This document shows, in pieces, positions 22,850-35,180 of a stretch of 64,000 bases of DNA. Each line of letters begins with the position of its first letter. The stretch's first letter is position 1. Position numbers and translations under genes: made by a program. This DNA comes from Sphagnum magellanicum (taxonomy: Eukaryota > Streptophyta > Sphagnopsida > Sphagnales > Sphagnaceae): the NCBI GenBank assembly GCA_021904315.1, contig CM038914.1:8556001-8620000 (forward strand), given 5' to 3'. The notes below the pieces were generated by a model, which saw only the letters and a list, made by a program, of their open reading frames with translations, ran no database searches and was not told the DNA's origin.

Positions 22850-23165
22850 TTGTGAATGAATTAAAGCTCAACTAAAAATGAAGTAAAAGTTAATTAAGAA
22901 TTAACTAGAAGTGAACTAAGAATTAATTGGAAATAAATTGAAAATGAATTAAAAGTGAACTAAAAATGAACTAGAAGTGAACTAAGATTTAACTAATAAT
23001 TAATTGGAAGTGAACTAAGACTTAACTAAAAATTAACTGGAAGTGAACTGGAAATGAATTGAGATTTAATTAAAAGTTAACTAGAAGTGAACTAAGATTT
23101 AATTAAAAGTTAACTAGAAGTCAATTAAAATTTAACTAAAAGTTAATTGAATGTGAATTTAAACT
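22850..23165. repeat. AACTAGAAGTGAACTAAGA short tandem repeat
   Basis: Roughly 12-bp words (GAACTAAAAATT, TTAACTAGAAGT, GAATTGGAAATA) repeat for about 310 bp. It lies between two patches of the 61-bp minisatellite. Non-coding. Confidence 0.75.
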
Positions 23166-23410
23166 TTAGGTACAAGTTCATTACAAATTATGGGTGAACA
23201 TTCATATGAATGAACTCCATGGCATTGGGATTTTGTGACACATTGTATCCATTGGTAGGAAAATTGGTAGGGTGATGTGGGGACTTATGGGATTACAAGT
23301 GTGTTGTATGTAATAGCAGGGAAATCAATGAGGTTTTAGAGAGATTGTGGGTTGATGAGTCCCTATATCTAATGGCACAAAAATCCACAAGGTTCCATAG
23401 AGACTTATGA

Positions 23411-25840
23411 ATGTTTCTTTCATCTATTTCTTCTAGGTGTATGTGATTTTAAAAAATTTGTCTCTTCAATTTTTTCAATCTTGGATTTATTGGTTAATGT
23501 TTGTTATATATGTTTTCATGGGTCTATTTCTTTTGTTTCATCAATTTGTTGTAAGGATATCATATTTTGTGGGTCTTATGTGTGTGGGTGTTAGATGTAT
23601 GTATGTGGTTTCTATGTCTCTAACAAGTTTGCTATTTGATTTGTGTTTAAAAATTAGAATGTTTTATGTGTCTCAAGTCTTAAATGTCAAAATATTTCAA
23701 GTTTCAATTAAGTGTTTAGTTTAGTTTTTATGTCTTTTGGAATTTTATTATATTTGGTCTTGGAAGTCTTGGAAGTTTGTTGTACTATTTGATATTGGAA
23801 ATTTGTTGTTTCTAGTTTTGGATGTCTAGTGTGTGGCTTTGTGTCTTTTAAAAGTCAAATTATATGTTGCTTGCCACAATGTGGGTTGTTTGATAACTAT
23901 TTGTCAATTTGTGTTTTAATTTCCACTTTGTTAGTAGTTCGAGGAATATGATTTGAGAACCAAACAAAAGATGGAATGAACAAAAAGTTTCTTAAAACCT
24001 AAAACCATGTGTAATAGAACAGAAAAATTTCAGTTTGGTTCATTACTCATTAATGATCTTTAGAAGAGTTTAGTTGTTTAATTACAAGTAGTAAGTTTGT
24101 TTAGTTCAAAAACTTCAAAAAAATCAATGACCCTCCTTCAATTGATGTTGTTTATTTTATTCATGTAATTGTGTTTTCAACTACTTGAAAATGCAAAAAC
24201 TTGGGTTAGACCCATGTTTTGTATTTGTCAAAGACTCAGGCTGAATGGGTGTTCTACATATTCTCTTTTTAAGAAATGCAAAGACCTAGGCATTGTATTT
24301 GTCAAAGACTTAGACTTGGTTTTGAAAAAAAGATTTGTCAAATAACATGGTCAACTAAACTACATATACTTGTTTGTGTATTTTTCAAAGAATTAGGATA
24401 TATACCTAGTTAAATCATGTAACTAAACCCCCACCCTTGGCTCATACCCATTCATCATTAGTTTTAAAAACTTGGACCCTAATGATTATTTAAAATTCAA
24501 AAATGCAAAAGCCCAAACCTGGGCAATTCCTTTAAAACATCCTTAATGCACTTGAATTCGGTTAATATTCTAAAGTCAAATACTTGCCCAACAATAGTTT
24601 TTTCCTTTGATGTTTGTCACCCATTGTTAAACAAAATATATTATATAAAATCTTTTGTCATGGAAGCCGAATGCCATTAAAGATGGCATCCCCTTTTCAA
24701 TTGGAAATGGTAAAAAAAAAGAAAAAAAGAAAAGAAAATGTTGAACGAAACAAAATAAAATCCTTGATTTTTCTTTGCAAGAGAAGGGCTAGTGTTTTGG
24801 TTATTCCATGTTTTAGGGTGCCTAGGAACCAACGAGTTTTTTATAAGGAAATTGAAGAAATAAAAAATGAGGTTATTTTTCGAGTTTTTAATGGCCAAAA
24901 ATTAGAAAAAAAAGGAAAACTCACCATAGTGTTATATCTTGTTCTAGTAAAAAACCATAAATATAACAAGATGATTTAAAAATTGTGCTTCATATATGGT
25001 TTCTAGCTAGATTCAACTAAATCCTCTTAAGGACGATCTTCACTTTTTCTACATCTTCCCTATGGAATATTGATATTTAGGCAACATAAAAAAATCCCAA
25101 AAAATAAACATTGGTGGGCACTAAGGCTTGCATAATAGTTCTTGTAAATGCAATTGGTGAAGAAGAAACTTGCAAGAATAGACTTGGACAAGGGGCTATT
25201 CTTGTCATTGCCAGCGGTTTGGTTCTTGGTCATTTGTCGGGATGGGAAGAAGTTGAGGAACAATACCCAATGATTATAGGGGCTTCAAACAACTCGAGTT
25301 TAGAGAATTTTGGATTTCAAAGAAGTGTAGGTTTCAATGACAAACCTTGTGCGGCTAGGCTTTGGGCTGATAAACAAAAAAACAAGTGTAAACCTTAATT
25401 AAGGTTTTTAACAAATAACATTACACCAAAATGTGTCTTAGTTCATTCTGGGTTTCACTAGATTTTAAGTGAATTTGGACATTTTTACTTGGTGAAATTG
25501 GTTAACCCCCTAGTGAACAAGGACCAATTGTTACAAATAATGAATTGTTTCACTAATACCTAATGAAACAAGGTTATTATCAAGTGAAATACAAATTTAC
25601 CAAACCATTCACTTGTTAGTTAATTAACTAGCCAGCATGGAAATCAATTAAAATTAAATTATTTAATATATAATATTATTGATAATTTCATGATTTTTAG
25701 CTTATGATTTATTGACACATGTCACTACCTAGGCTAGATTAAAAACTTAACGTATGTAGGTAGGCCATGTAATCAACCTATGCATCTATTTTAAATAGGA
25801 GAATATTTGGTCAACTTACCATTGTTGACCACACCACACA
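23411..25840. other. Intergenic, no gene recognised
   Basis: Open stretches of 95-121 codons exist at 23437-23724, 24614-24979 and 25111-25398 on the plus strand. They are biased by T- or A-rich sequence and show no domain, signal or conserved motif that I know. I do not call them genes. Confidence 0.4.
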
Positions 25841-25844
25841 TAAC

Positions 25845-25930
25845 ATCATTCATGAGGTTTGATCCCTTGACTTTTATAATGAATGCAAACACCCTCATTA
25901 TCAAGCCACTGCACTTGTTGTGATACTATG
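25845..25930 (-). mobile_element. Possible tRNA-derived SINE head
   Basis: On the minus strand TGGCTTGATAATGAGGG (box A-like, 25892-25907) is followed after about 25 nt by GGGATCAAACCTC (box B-like, 25854-25866). The spacing fits an RNA polymerase III internal promoter. No tail or target-site duplication was verified, and a chance match is possible. Confidence 0.3.
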
Positions 25931-26209
25931 TTACATTACATTCTATTTATCAAATATTTCATTTTAAACATTATAAAAACATAAACTTTGAAAATTCATA
26001 TTTTGTTGAGATTTTGTTCAAATGAAATGATTCGAGTTTACTTTTTTAAAAATTTCAATAATGTACATAATTACATTTATTTCTTTTTGAAAGTGTAAAA
26101 TCATTTGAACAAAAAAAAAGTTGAATATCATATTTCAATAACATTTCAATGACCATTCTTTTGAAAAAAAAAAAAAATTTAATAAAGGGATTATTTTTTT
26201 GCTAATATA

Positions 26210-26925
26210 ATAATACTACCTATGCTAAACTACTTTCAATTATTATATGGTTATTTTTCATTTATTTAAATTATTTCACCTTTCGTTATTTACGGCTATT
26301 TATGGCAAGAATGATTTATGACTATTTTTGGTTATTTCACCTTATGCTATTTTTGGTTATTTTAAGTTACTTTGGTCTATTTTAGCTTATTTCACCTTAA
26401 AATATTTGTGGTTATTATAAATTTTTTTGGCTATTTTCTGTTATTTTTGGTTATTGTAAATTATTTCATTTAAGGCTATTTTTAATTATGTGGAGTTATT
26501 ATTGGTTATTATTGGCTATTGAAAGCTATTTCACCTTATGTTATTATTAGCAATTCTAGGTTATAATAGGTTATTTCATTTTAAATTATTTTTGTTTATT
26601 ATAGTTTATTTCACCCTAAATTATTTTTGGCAAATTTAAACAATTATAATATATGACTATTAATTATTTTTTTATTGGGGCTATTAGTGGTTATTAATGG
26701 TTATTTTATTGGTGGCTATTAGTGGGTATATTCTATTAATGGTTATTGGTGGTTATTTTATTGGTGGCTATTAGTGGGTATATTCTATTAATGGTTATTG
26801 GTGGTTATTTTATTAATGGTTATTATTAACTATTATATCGGTGGCTATTGGTTGTTATTCTATTAATGGCTATTGGTTGTTATTCTATTAATGATTATTG
26901 GTGGCTATTCTATTAATGACTATTT
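26210..26925. repeat. TTATT/GGCTATT simple-sequence region
   Basis: Words such as GGTTATTTT, GGCTATT and CACCTTA repeat throughout. At 26690-26850 a longer unit (GGTTATTTTATTGGTGGCTATTAGTGGGTATATTCTATTAAT) is tandemly duplicated. Non-coding. Confidence 0.75.
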
Positions 26926-27794
26926 GTCGTAACCCTGACTTTAGGTTCGTGACTAGGACAAGGGCTTGCAAGGTTACGGGCTAAGAGGGACGCCCGGGGG
27001 TCACATCTCATGCTTTCGGGAGTGCAAAATAATGTGAGGGAATGAACTTTCACACTCCCAAGTGAACTCCCATTTTGGGAGTTGGAGTCCCAATGGACTC
27101 CTGAATTTTTAGGGGGCAATTTCAAGGGTCAAAACCTGTTGGATTGAGACGTTATTTATATCATTGGAAATATATTGAAAGGTAGATGTCTAAAATGGGC
27201 TCACATGACCCATTCGAACATTTGAAACACAAGTGATGGCCAAAAGAAATGTCGGGAATCAAATTGGTAGTTTAACTCTCGGCCATTAAAAGTTGGGAAT
27301 CGACTTGATTTCCTTGCGTGCAGGTGGCGTGCGACATATTATTGAAAATCTTTCAATGAGGGCTACAACTTTGCTTCAGACCTCATCTCAATTAAAGGTC
27401 TTCACACAAAGTTATGGGGCCCCAAAATCATGGGAGCCCCAACTTTGGGAATTTTGGGACTCCCATTTGGGAGTTTAAAGACAAAATGCCATTTGGATGT
27501 GGGCCTTGTGGAGAGGCACATAGTATAATATAAGGGGGAAAGTGATGGCTTCCCCCAAGTCCGGGCCGTGGTGAGTTTTGTGAGTTCGAATTTGCCCGTG
27601 GCTCATCCTAACACCAAAAGTGCTTTAACTATGCATTAACCAATTTGTTGTTTGGTTTGTGTAGGTTCGTGTAAGTGATTGAAGTGCTTGTCAATCTTCC
27701 TAATCCCATCCTAGAGCTCTGGCACGCTCGTCTACCCTCGAAGTGCTATGAGCCAGGGAACGTGCCCCAACTTCCTACTCTTTCGTTGTTTTCA
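26926..27794. other. GC-richer non-coding stretch upstream of an RT relic
   Basis: Composition shifts sharply from the TTATT repeat to mixed sequence at TGTCGTAACCCTGACTTTAGG. Inside are several GGGAGTTGGAGTCCCAAT / GGGACTCCCATTTGGGAG words, which are complementary to each other. It directly precedes the reverse-transcriptase relic and may be its 5' part or an older insertion. No open frame has a known domain. Confidence 0.4.
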
Positions 27795-29530
27795 TCTTAC
27801 ACTCACATTTGAGACTCTTGAGGAGGTTGGGAGTGCGTCACCTACAAGTTGACATTCCAATCCATGTCACATTATTGGCAAGTGGTCATTATAGGATGGT
27901 TTTTGAACATTTTCAAGATTATTTTCATTTAAAAGATTTAGCGAGGGGACTCTTTAAGTGTTTCAACTTTGTTGTCATATCATTTAATGTCACATTCCAC
28001 ATCAAATTGCACGTGTCATTGAAGCGGCTCACCTTTTAGCCATGACCAAACCTTCAGGTGGAATTTGTCCCATTACAGTGGGGGAAACATTCTATCGGCT
28101 CACAAGATGCACTTAATGCCTTTAATTTCGTGATACCTTTGTAACATATTTCTCCCCACACTAATTCAGAATTGCAACTAAGGACAATTGTGAAACAATA
28201 ATCCATGGCATTCGGTGCACCCTGGACCTTCACCCCAACTGGGTTGTTTCTTAATTAGACATGGTAAACATTTTCAATTTGGTGTCAAAAGGGGTCATAT
28301 TTCAAGATTTTCATGTAAGAGGTGGAGACATCATACAATTCATCACTTTTGTATGTGCATTCTATGCATTTGAATCTCCCTTGTTTTATAATCACCGTAA
28401 TCATGAAAGTGATATCATAGTCATCCCATTTGCCAGGGAATTTGTTAAGGTGATCATGTGGGAAGGGCACTATTTACTTTAGCCCACTTTAAGGTGTTAC
28501 GTTTTACAATTAATCATTTCATTTTTTTAATCTATTTCCATTTATGTGAATGACTTTCATATCATAGGTCCCTTTTCAATTGTATCATTTGTGTATGAAA
28601 ATTTTTAGACTGAACTTTGTGTGATAGGTCTTTTTATCCAACCATAAAAATTTGTAACATGGTCACCCTTTGGCTTGTTGCTTGATTTCAACACCCTATC
28701 CCAATTTACTACCCCATCAAAAGGAATTAAAGTTTTGGGGGTTCCATTGGGCACCTTATCATTCACATTATTTTTCATCAAAGATGCCATGCTAAAGGAT
28801 GTTTGACATGTGCACTTTTTCCATAAAATGGATGATGTTCAAGTAGCCTTTGGAATTCTAACTCATTGCTTCATGCAATGGCCATCATATTTCTTACGAT
28901 GCACACCTCCCTCCTCCACCTTCTTAAAATCATTCATCCTTCAAATGTTTGGGCGTCTTTTGAGTCCATGATCCTTTGATAGCCCATAAAGACTTTTAGT
29001 TTGTAAACAAGTTTTTTTCCCAAGAACTTTTGGTGGCATTGGGTTCATACCAATAACCAGTCCTCTCATTAATGAGTTGACATTGTGTTCACCAAAGATG
29101 ACATTTGCACTCTAGTGGATGTTGTCATTGCCAACCTAATGTGAATAGATTTTCTTCCCCAATCTTGTGTAGTTCAAGGATTTATTACCTCTAATGCGGT
29201 TCAAACTAAAAAAACAGAGGTATCACAACCAACACCCCATTAATCAATTCTTCTTTTTAATAATTGAAATATTTGGTTGTTTACACAAATAGGTTGAAGT
29301 CTTTTTACATGATTATGCCAATGCCATTTGGAGTTTTAAAAGGCTGAAGGACCCTTTCGATTTTGATTATTTTTCTTCACTAAAAAATTTCAATCACATT
29401 ACAAAAAATGCAAGCATTTTCCATTTTAAGTCAAGAAATAACTCTAAGCCTAGTTACTTTTCAACTTCCACCCCTTCAAGACCAACCTCCCATTGCCACA
29501 ATCGATTTACTGGAAGTAGTTGATTTTTGA
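27795..29530 (+). pseudogene. Heavily decayed reverse-transcriptase gene of a retroelement
   Basis: Several frames of one strand give RT-like pieces in order. They are SGHYRMVFEHFQDYFHL (27880-27930), EAAHLLAMTKPSGGICPI (about 28020-28075), VGETFYRLT, SPLFYNHRNHESDIIVIPFA (28380-28440), NDFHIIGPFSIV (about 28550), IKVLGVPLGT, QVAFGILTHCFMQWPSYFLR (about 28840) and TFGGIGFIP. Downstream comes KDDICTLVDVVIANLM (29090-29150). KPSGGxxPI, the xxDxxIIGP turn (motif C position) and the LGVPLG element are standard RT landmarks of non-LTR type elements. The second catalytic Asp and QGDP motif B are not intact. Dozens of stops and frameshifts make it non-functional. Gene-like content ends near 29530. 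Confidence 0.55.
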
Positions 29531-30364
29531 CATGGAGAAATATGATCGACCTAACACAGGTGGTCAATTTTTGACATGGAGAGATTTTGACATCGAGTTT
29601 GAGCTAACTTCACATCCTGTAAATTTTTCATTTTCCTTTTTCTTATTCCTTTTTACATTTTCCAAACTACAGGGTGTTTATAAATGAAGTTTTGTACGGT
29701 TGCATCATTCTTTGCTGTTTTTAAAGTGACGTCTCCTAAGTAGGTAGGTAATAGTAACGTGCTAATTTGGTACCGCTGCAAGTGGGCTGCTACCAATTTT
29801 GGAGTTTTGCGTCAACTTGCAACTACAATCAAAGAAAGGTTCCCAAATTAATCCCGATACATCATCTCCCCTGTACGCACAACGCAGTCGCCGTAGAAAA
29901 CTGGAACTACAGAGGGAGTTTGGGGGGGGTGTGGGGGGGGGGGCGTATAAGTACTAAGAACAAACGAAAAGCCCAAGTTCCAACGCAATGCCTGCCTGCC
30001 TTCCTGAAAGATTGATTGATGTAAGGTACCTTAGATACCGTCTTCTGTCAGCAAGCAATTCTTAAGTAGCTTAGAGAAGTGGGTGTGTGTTCTGTACCCC
30101 AAGTATCTTGCCTTTGTTTCTCGAGCCACTCGCATTGGTAATGAGCTCTCGTGTGGTGTTGTGAAGTGCAAAGAGTGTGTGTGTGTGTTTTTGTTTTTAT
30201 AAATTTTCTAGGTAGGAAGTGTTTTTCGACAAATAACAAATCTGTCGAAGGAGCTTTGCATTTTTTTGTTTGGTTGCTTTTTTGCTGGGAACGAGTGGGA
30301 GTGAGGGTTTGTGTTTTTTCTTTGCTTGCAAAGGTTTGTTGGTGGACATAATTGTGAGATAAGA
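29531..30364 (+). promoter_or_regulatory. Upstream region of the bZIP gene, with G-runs and TATA candidates
   Basis: Two uninterrupted G runs separated by TGT lie at 29922-29943. They are followed by TATAAG (29946) and, closer to the gene, TATAAAT at 30198-30204, about 160 bp before the ATG. GT-rich sequence (30175-30195) precedes the second TATA. Transcription start and core promoter cannot be fixed from sequence alone. Confidence 0.35.
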
Positions 30365-33314
30365 ATGTGTTTTCCGCCGGAAATCTCAGTGCCGGCTTTG
30401 CCGACGGCCTTTGTCCGTGTGAGGGATTGGCGTGCGGACGAGCGAGGATCAAAGAGGAAGCAATGGAGACCGTCGTATGTTCTTCCGGAAGAAGGTGTGG
30501 AGATTGTGAGTCCGTCTGATGCAGCACCACCGGCGGCTCCGGCTCATGATGTGAGGAGCTGTGGTGGCCGGGGGGCGCAAACTGGCGGCAATCACGTGGA
30601 CGCAGCGGAGCTTTGTGCCGCAGGCATCAAGCTGCCGCTGCAGCAAGGATCTGTTGCTGCCACGAACGAGGAGCAGCACGGGCTTGCAACATGGCAGGGG
30701 CAGCAGACGTTTCTGGATGCTGCAGGTGCCGCCAACATGAAGAAGGAAGGTGCAGTTGTTTCTGGAGTGGAAGAAAGCGCTGGCTCTCCTACTCGTCAAC
30801 ATACACAGCTTGAGATTCCGCTTCCTAACTTGGACTCCAAACCTGTTGTTCCAGAGTATGCAGACTTGGAGAAGCTGCAGGACCCAGCAGAGCTATTTCT
30901 AGAAGAAGGGCAGCAGCAGGGGCTGAGCGGGCCTCTGCAGCAACAGCAGCAGCCCCTTCTTGTCAGCGGGACTCCTGAGCTTGAAAGTACAGGCTCTTTC
31001 TCAGCATGGTTTGATTGCATCGCCAAGAATAATGATGGAGAAATGGAAGAAGCAACTTCTTTGATCAAAGAAAGGTCCGTCACCAATGCAAGTTTCGAAA
31101 CGGATACCAAACCTTTGAAGAAGAAGGCTCCTAAGCTGACCAAAGCTGAAAAGAATCGCAAGTCAGCAGCCGCTGCTGCAGCAGTACACAGCCATGAAGG
31201 CACTGAAGTTGACATGTGTACTGAAGATGATGATGCAGAGCCTCTTCTCATCGATGAAAAGAGGAAGAGAAGGTACCGATTTTCTGATTTCTCTCACCTT
31301 TGACACTTTTTGAATCAAGCATGGTATGTGAAGGTATCATCTTTTGACATACCCATGTGAATGGAAACCCTACAATTTCTTACCCACAAGTTCATCTGCT
31401 AGTTTGTTGGTAGTTGAATCCTTTGTGGATAATGGGTAAGTTCAGCTGCATCAGTATCTGTCAAATGGGTGGTTTGATGTTATGTGTCTTGATGATGCAC
31501 ATACCTGTCTGAAATCTCAGCAGGAAGAAGGAATAACACTGACTGTGTCTGCTGTTAGTTTCTTTCATGCCATAGACCATGATAAACATCAGTATATATG
31601 TCAACTAAGAGTCCTAGATCTTGGTCTTCCTAATGCTGTAGAATCTAGCAACCATCATGGCTGAATACCTATTATTGTTGTTGCTTCTGAAATTGTGTTA
31701 GAAACTGAGGACAAAAGACTTTGCAGTTTATTGTGTACAACCACTGTTCAAAGTTAGGAGTAACGTTGGCATCTAGTCACTGCCATCATTTGTGATGAAA
31801 ATGATGACCTGATACTTTGCAAGTGACACCCACAAAGGTTATATGACTGCACTCTTTCATATTTGTTTTGGTTTGGTCAGAACTGACATTAGAGTTAGCT
31901 TGGAAGTGTAAGTTTCTTGTGAAGTTTTCTCTGCAATCTCATAGATATGCTGTAAAATCTGGGCATGAACATGCCTTTCATGATTGGAAGGTAAGGAATG
32001 GTAACTGAAGTCCTCAGCATGTGACATATTTTGACATCTCAAGTAGCTTATTTCTTTGTAGCCTCATCAAAAATTGCCAGAGCACTTTTGCTCATGGACT
32101 GGAATATTCCTTTCTGAGTTCTATCACCTCATTGCTCAGCCAGCAAGTTGATCTTGGTCTGACCTGAATGGTGTGAAGAATGCTCTCCAATCGTGCATCA
32201 GCACAGCGGTCAAGACAGAGGAGACAGGATCGTCTTGACCAGCTTGAGGTCTTGGTATGACCTCTTTCCTTTTTTGAGGAGGTCCGTGTCCATTTGAAAG
32301 CTGCACAAGAATTTCTGTATGCCAATTGGTTGGTAAAGTTTCATAGTTCCATGATTTTGGGGTGCAATTGATCTGATATTGTTTGAAACAATTTGCACTC
32401 ATATGGGCACTGAGCTCAATTACATGGAATGTGATTGTTTGTAGACTGCTCAGTTAAGAGTGGAGAATGCATCACTGCTGCGCAAGTCCAATCTTGCTTT
32501 ACAGTTGGCCAGGAAGTTTGAGCATGAGAACAAAAGTCTACTGGAGAAGACACAGAATTTGACCATGGAACTACTTGGCACCAGGAAAGGGTTGCCTGCC
32601 ACAACAAAACTTCATGAAGAATGTCAGAGCAGCCCCCACATGTGTGCTGACATCAGTGAGATTGTAAGCCACTATTTTGATCCTTAATGTTGATTGCTAT
32701 ATAATTTGGTTATCACTTCTATCTCTCCAGCTAGGCTTCAGTGTTGCACTGTATATGGATCTAGAATGTTTTTTTGACTTCTTACAGATCGTTCTCAATA
32801 TTCAACATAGGTTGGAGAGGCAGATCCTTCACCAGAGGTTAAATCGAACCTTGAGAAAGTGCCAGAGGATCAGAAGAAGCTACTTAAATCAACAGTGAGT
32901 GAAAGCTTTACAACTGTCAATGATCAGATATATATGGAGAATACAAGCGAAGGAACACATACAGCAGTTCACTGCAACAATAAGAAAGCAGAATCCTGTG
33001 AAACTGTACAAGTCTCTGAAGTTGGAAGTGCAGCAAGGAAGGTTAAGATGACTAGTGTCAGCTCGCCTGTGAGTTGCGAGACCGATTGCAAAAATGCTCA
33101 GGTCTTCCTGGTGCCCACCAGCCTCCCTCAAGCAAACATGCTCAACCCAGTGAAGGAGTCCCCATTGATGATACCAGTGATGGATTCTCAATATCTTTTG
33201 GAGGAATTTTTGGAGATGTTTGAGTCTGACACTGCAAATGATCCTTCTGACAACAATGACATTGTGATGGACCAGAATTGGTTGGAGAGTTTTGCAGAGT
33301 GTTTGAATGCTTGA
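30365..33314 (+). CDS. bZIP transcription factor (group C-like)
   Basis: Four exons fit GT-AG rules and phases: 30365-31272, 32179-32254, 32445-32663 and 32811-33314 (stop TGA), 568 residues. The start is the first in-frame ATG. The N-terminal half (exon 1) is low-complexity, with Ala/Pro and Gln stretches. A basic region at about 299-318 contains N307-x7-R315 (SNRASAQRSRQRR). The zipper follows with L325, L332, L339, A346, F353 and L360. The order KRKRRMLSNR...QLRVENASLL is close to the group C (Opaque2-like) bZIPs, which act as nuclear dimers on ACGT elements. Unusual points are Gln in AQRSR where group C normally has ARRSR, and a non-Leu at two heptad positions. The C-terminal 167 residues end in an acidic, possibly activating tail (EEFLEMFESD). 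The bZIP domain is split by introns after residues 303 and 328, so no single frame shows it whole. Confidence 0.85.
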
Positions 33315-35013
33315 TATGTCACAGTATCCTTATCCTCAACTTCCAAGATTTGATCACATGACACCATTTGAAATTTTGATGGACAGATTGCAACCTAAAC
33401 ATGCAATTGGTGATATTTTGTTGGACACACATCTTTTTAATTGCAGTGCAAGGACTAGTAGACTGGACCTGGCTTTCTTGTGTTAGAATACTGTCAAGGA
33501 TTGTGTCTTGAGAGTTAGGTTATGTGTTGCTCTATTTGCTAGTGCAATAACTGGGAAAGGGTGCCAGATGATAAATAGAAGGTTAGAGCTTGTTATATGA
33601 TCTTATACTATTGGGTAGTATATTACTAATTGGTAGGTTTATACCTAGTTATGGCCACTATTATTCCAGTAATAAGAGTGGTTATTAATGAGTAGATGAA
33701 TAGTTATGACCACTACCACCTCTATTCTGAGAGGTTGACTGCAGCTGCAAGGCCGGGGATGTTGCATCAAGAAATCCATCCAAATTCCTGATGGAGCAGG
33801 CCAGCAGGTATTTGCAATAATGCTGTTGTATCTTATGAACTGGGTAATATGCTAAGTATCTGGGTTCACAGGGAGAGTTTGCTGGTGATGTGGTCTGGGT
33901 TTTTTTTTTTCCATTATCTGGTTGTTGCATGTAGAAAGGTTCTGGCCAATGCTTTTTGGGAATATGAATTCTATACACCTCCATTATGGCTTTTAGAACC
34001 ATATTGGAAACGGTTTGTATGTCATGTGTTTGCTATATAAGATATTGGTAATAGTTATGGACTAGGTAACTTGCAACAGGATGTGGGTTACTGCATATGG
34101 GAGCAGTGAAATTATGTGCGGTAACCCACATTCTGGAGTCCGTTACCAGACATAACCAGTTATCTGTAGTGAGGAGTTATGGTATGTCAGGCCACTCCAC
34201 ACATAATTTGAGTTATAAGTCATGCGCAGCTGTCCACAGGTTCCACAGGTGTGCTGCCATGCCTCCTGACAACCAGTTATGTTTTGTATATATATCAAGG
34301 GGATCAAAATCAAGGGGATCATTTACCTGCAGAGAGACCCTATTGTATGGTTACAAGATTTAAACCTGTTTGATAAATGACTTCTTTTCATTTCAACTCT
34401 GTTGTGACATCTGTGTGTGAATTTGTTACTACCTTTGTTTTAACATGTGTATTTTTCCTAAGTTGATGGTGACTACATAGGTATGTGAAAAAGGAAGAGG
34501 AAGAAGGATCCAATGAGGAGATGATCAGAAGAAAAAAAACACATAAAGAAGCAGAAGGGATGAGGATTGTTGTGGCCCTCTTGTTTGACTGGTCAAAAAG
34601 TTTTTACACTTTATGAACAATGCATGCCAATCTCAAATGAAGAAACAAAAGCTCTGTAGCTTGGAAATCAGGCCCCTCCCATGTTCTATGATTTTGGAGG
34701 ATCAAATTTTTGGAGGAAAACAGACAAAAGAAAAGCAATCATCAAAACGTCACAACAGACAAAAGAAAAGAACAGTGATGATCAAGAACAGTGGTAGGTA
34801 ATCAAACAGGTTCCAGTCTTTTGATGTTTGTTGCAAATGATGGTGCTAAGTAATAGGTTTTTCTAAAGCTACCTTTTGTTTACCTACTCACAAAAGAATC
34901 TTTTGGAGCTCTCCAAAAAGACTTCTACCCTTGGAGCCTGCATAGTGTGTATGTTTGAAATATCTCCTGACAATACTCCCAGACTTTTGCTTGCAGTGGT
35001 CTTTTTAATGAAT
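33315..35013. other. Intergenic, downstream of the bZIP gene
   Basis: The first few hundred bases probably hold the bZIP 3' UTR. Around 33600-34080 GGTTATTAATGAG / TAGTTATGGCCACTA words recur loosely. No further gene is supported. Confidence 0.45.
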
Positions 35014-35180
35014 TTTGTGATGTAGCCAAAGTGGTGATCCTCCAAGGGGGGAAGGTTTAGCCAAATTTGGCTATAAATCAGATGTGAAATTACAAAAAAT
35101 TAATCATGCTTTTATATTTTTGACTACTTACTGGAACCAATTACTGAAATCTGGTGATTATTAATATTTGTTTCCCAAAT
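35014..35180 (+). repeat. Dispersed repeat family A, copy 2
   Basis: TGTGATGTAGCCAAAGTGGTGATCCTCC, then TTTAGCCAAATTTGGCTATAAATCAGATGTGAAAT, a TTTTTGACTACTTACTGGAA block and TGAAATCTGGTGATTA. Order and spacing match the copies at 11693 and 61795. The 5' block resembles an RNA polymerase III box A (TAGCCAAAGTGG), so a SINE origin is conceivable but no box B is clear. Confidence 0.7.

Noticed and set aside
24614-24979. A 121-codon plus-strand frame as a small gene
   Set aside because: Lys/Asn-rich translation of A-rich DNA, no domain, no splice or promoter context.
26925-28480. A solo LTR beginning TGTCGTAACCC and ending ...GGGCA, flanked by CTATT on both sides
   Set aside because: The proposed right end falls inside the reverse-transcriptase relic, and CTATT is the motif of the neighbouring simple repeat, so the match of flanks is easily chance.
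30048-30530. 160-codon minus-strand frame overlapping the start of the bZIP gene
   Set aside because: Antisense shadow of the bZIP 5' region and GT-rich leader; no motif.
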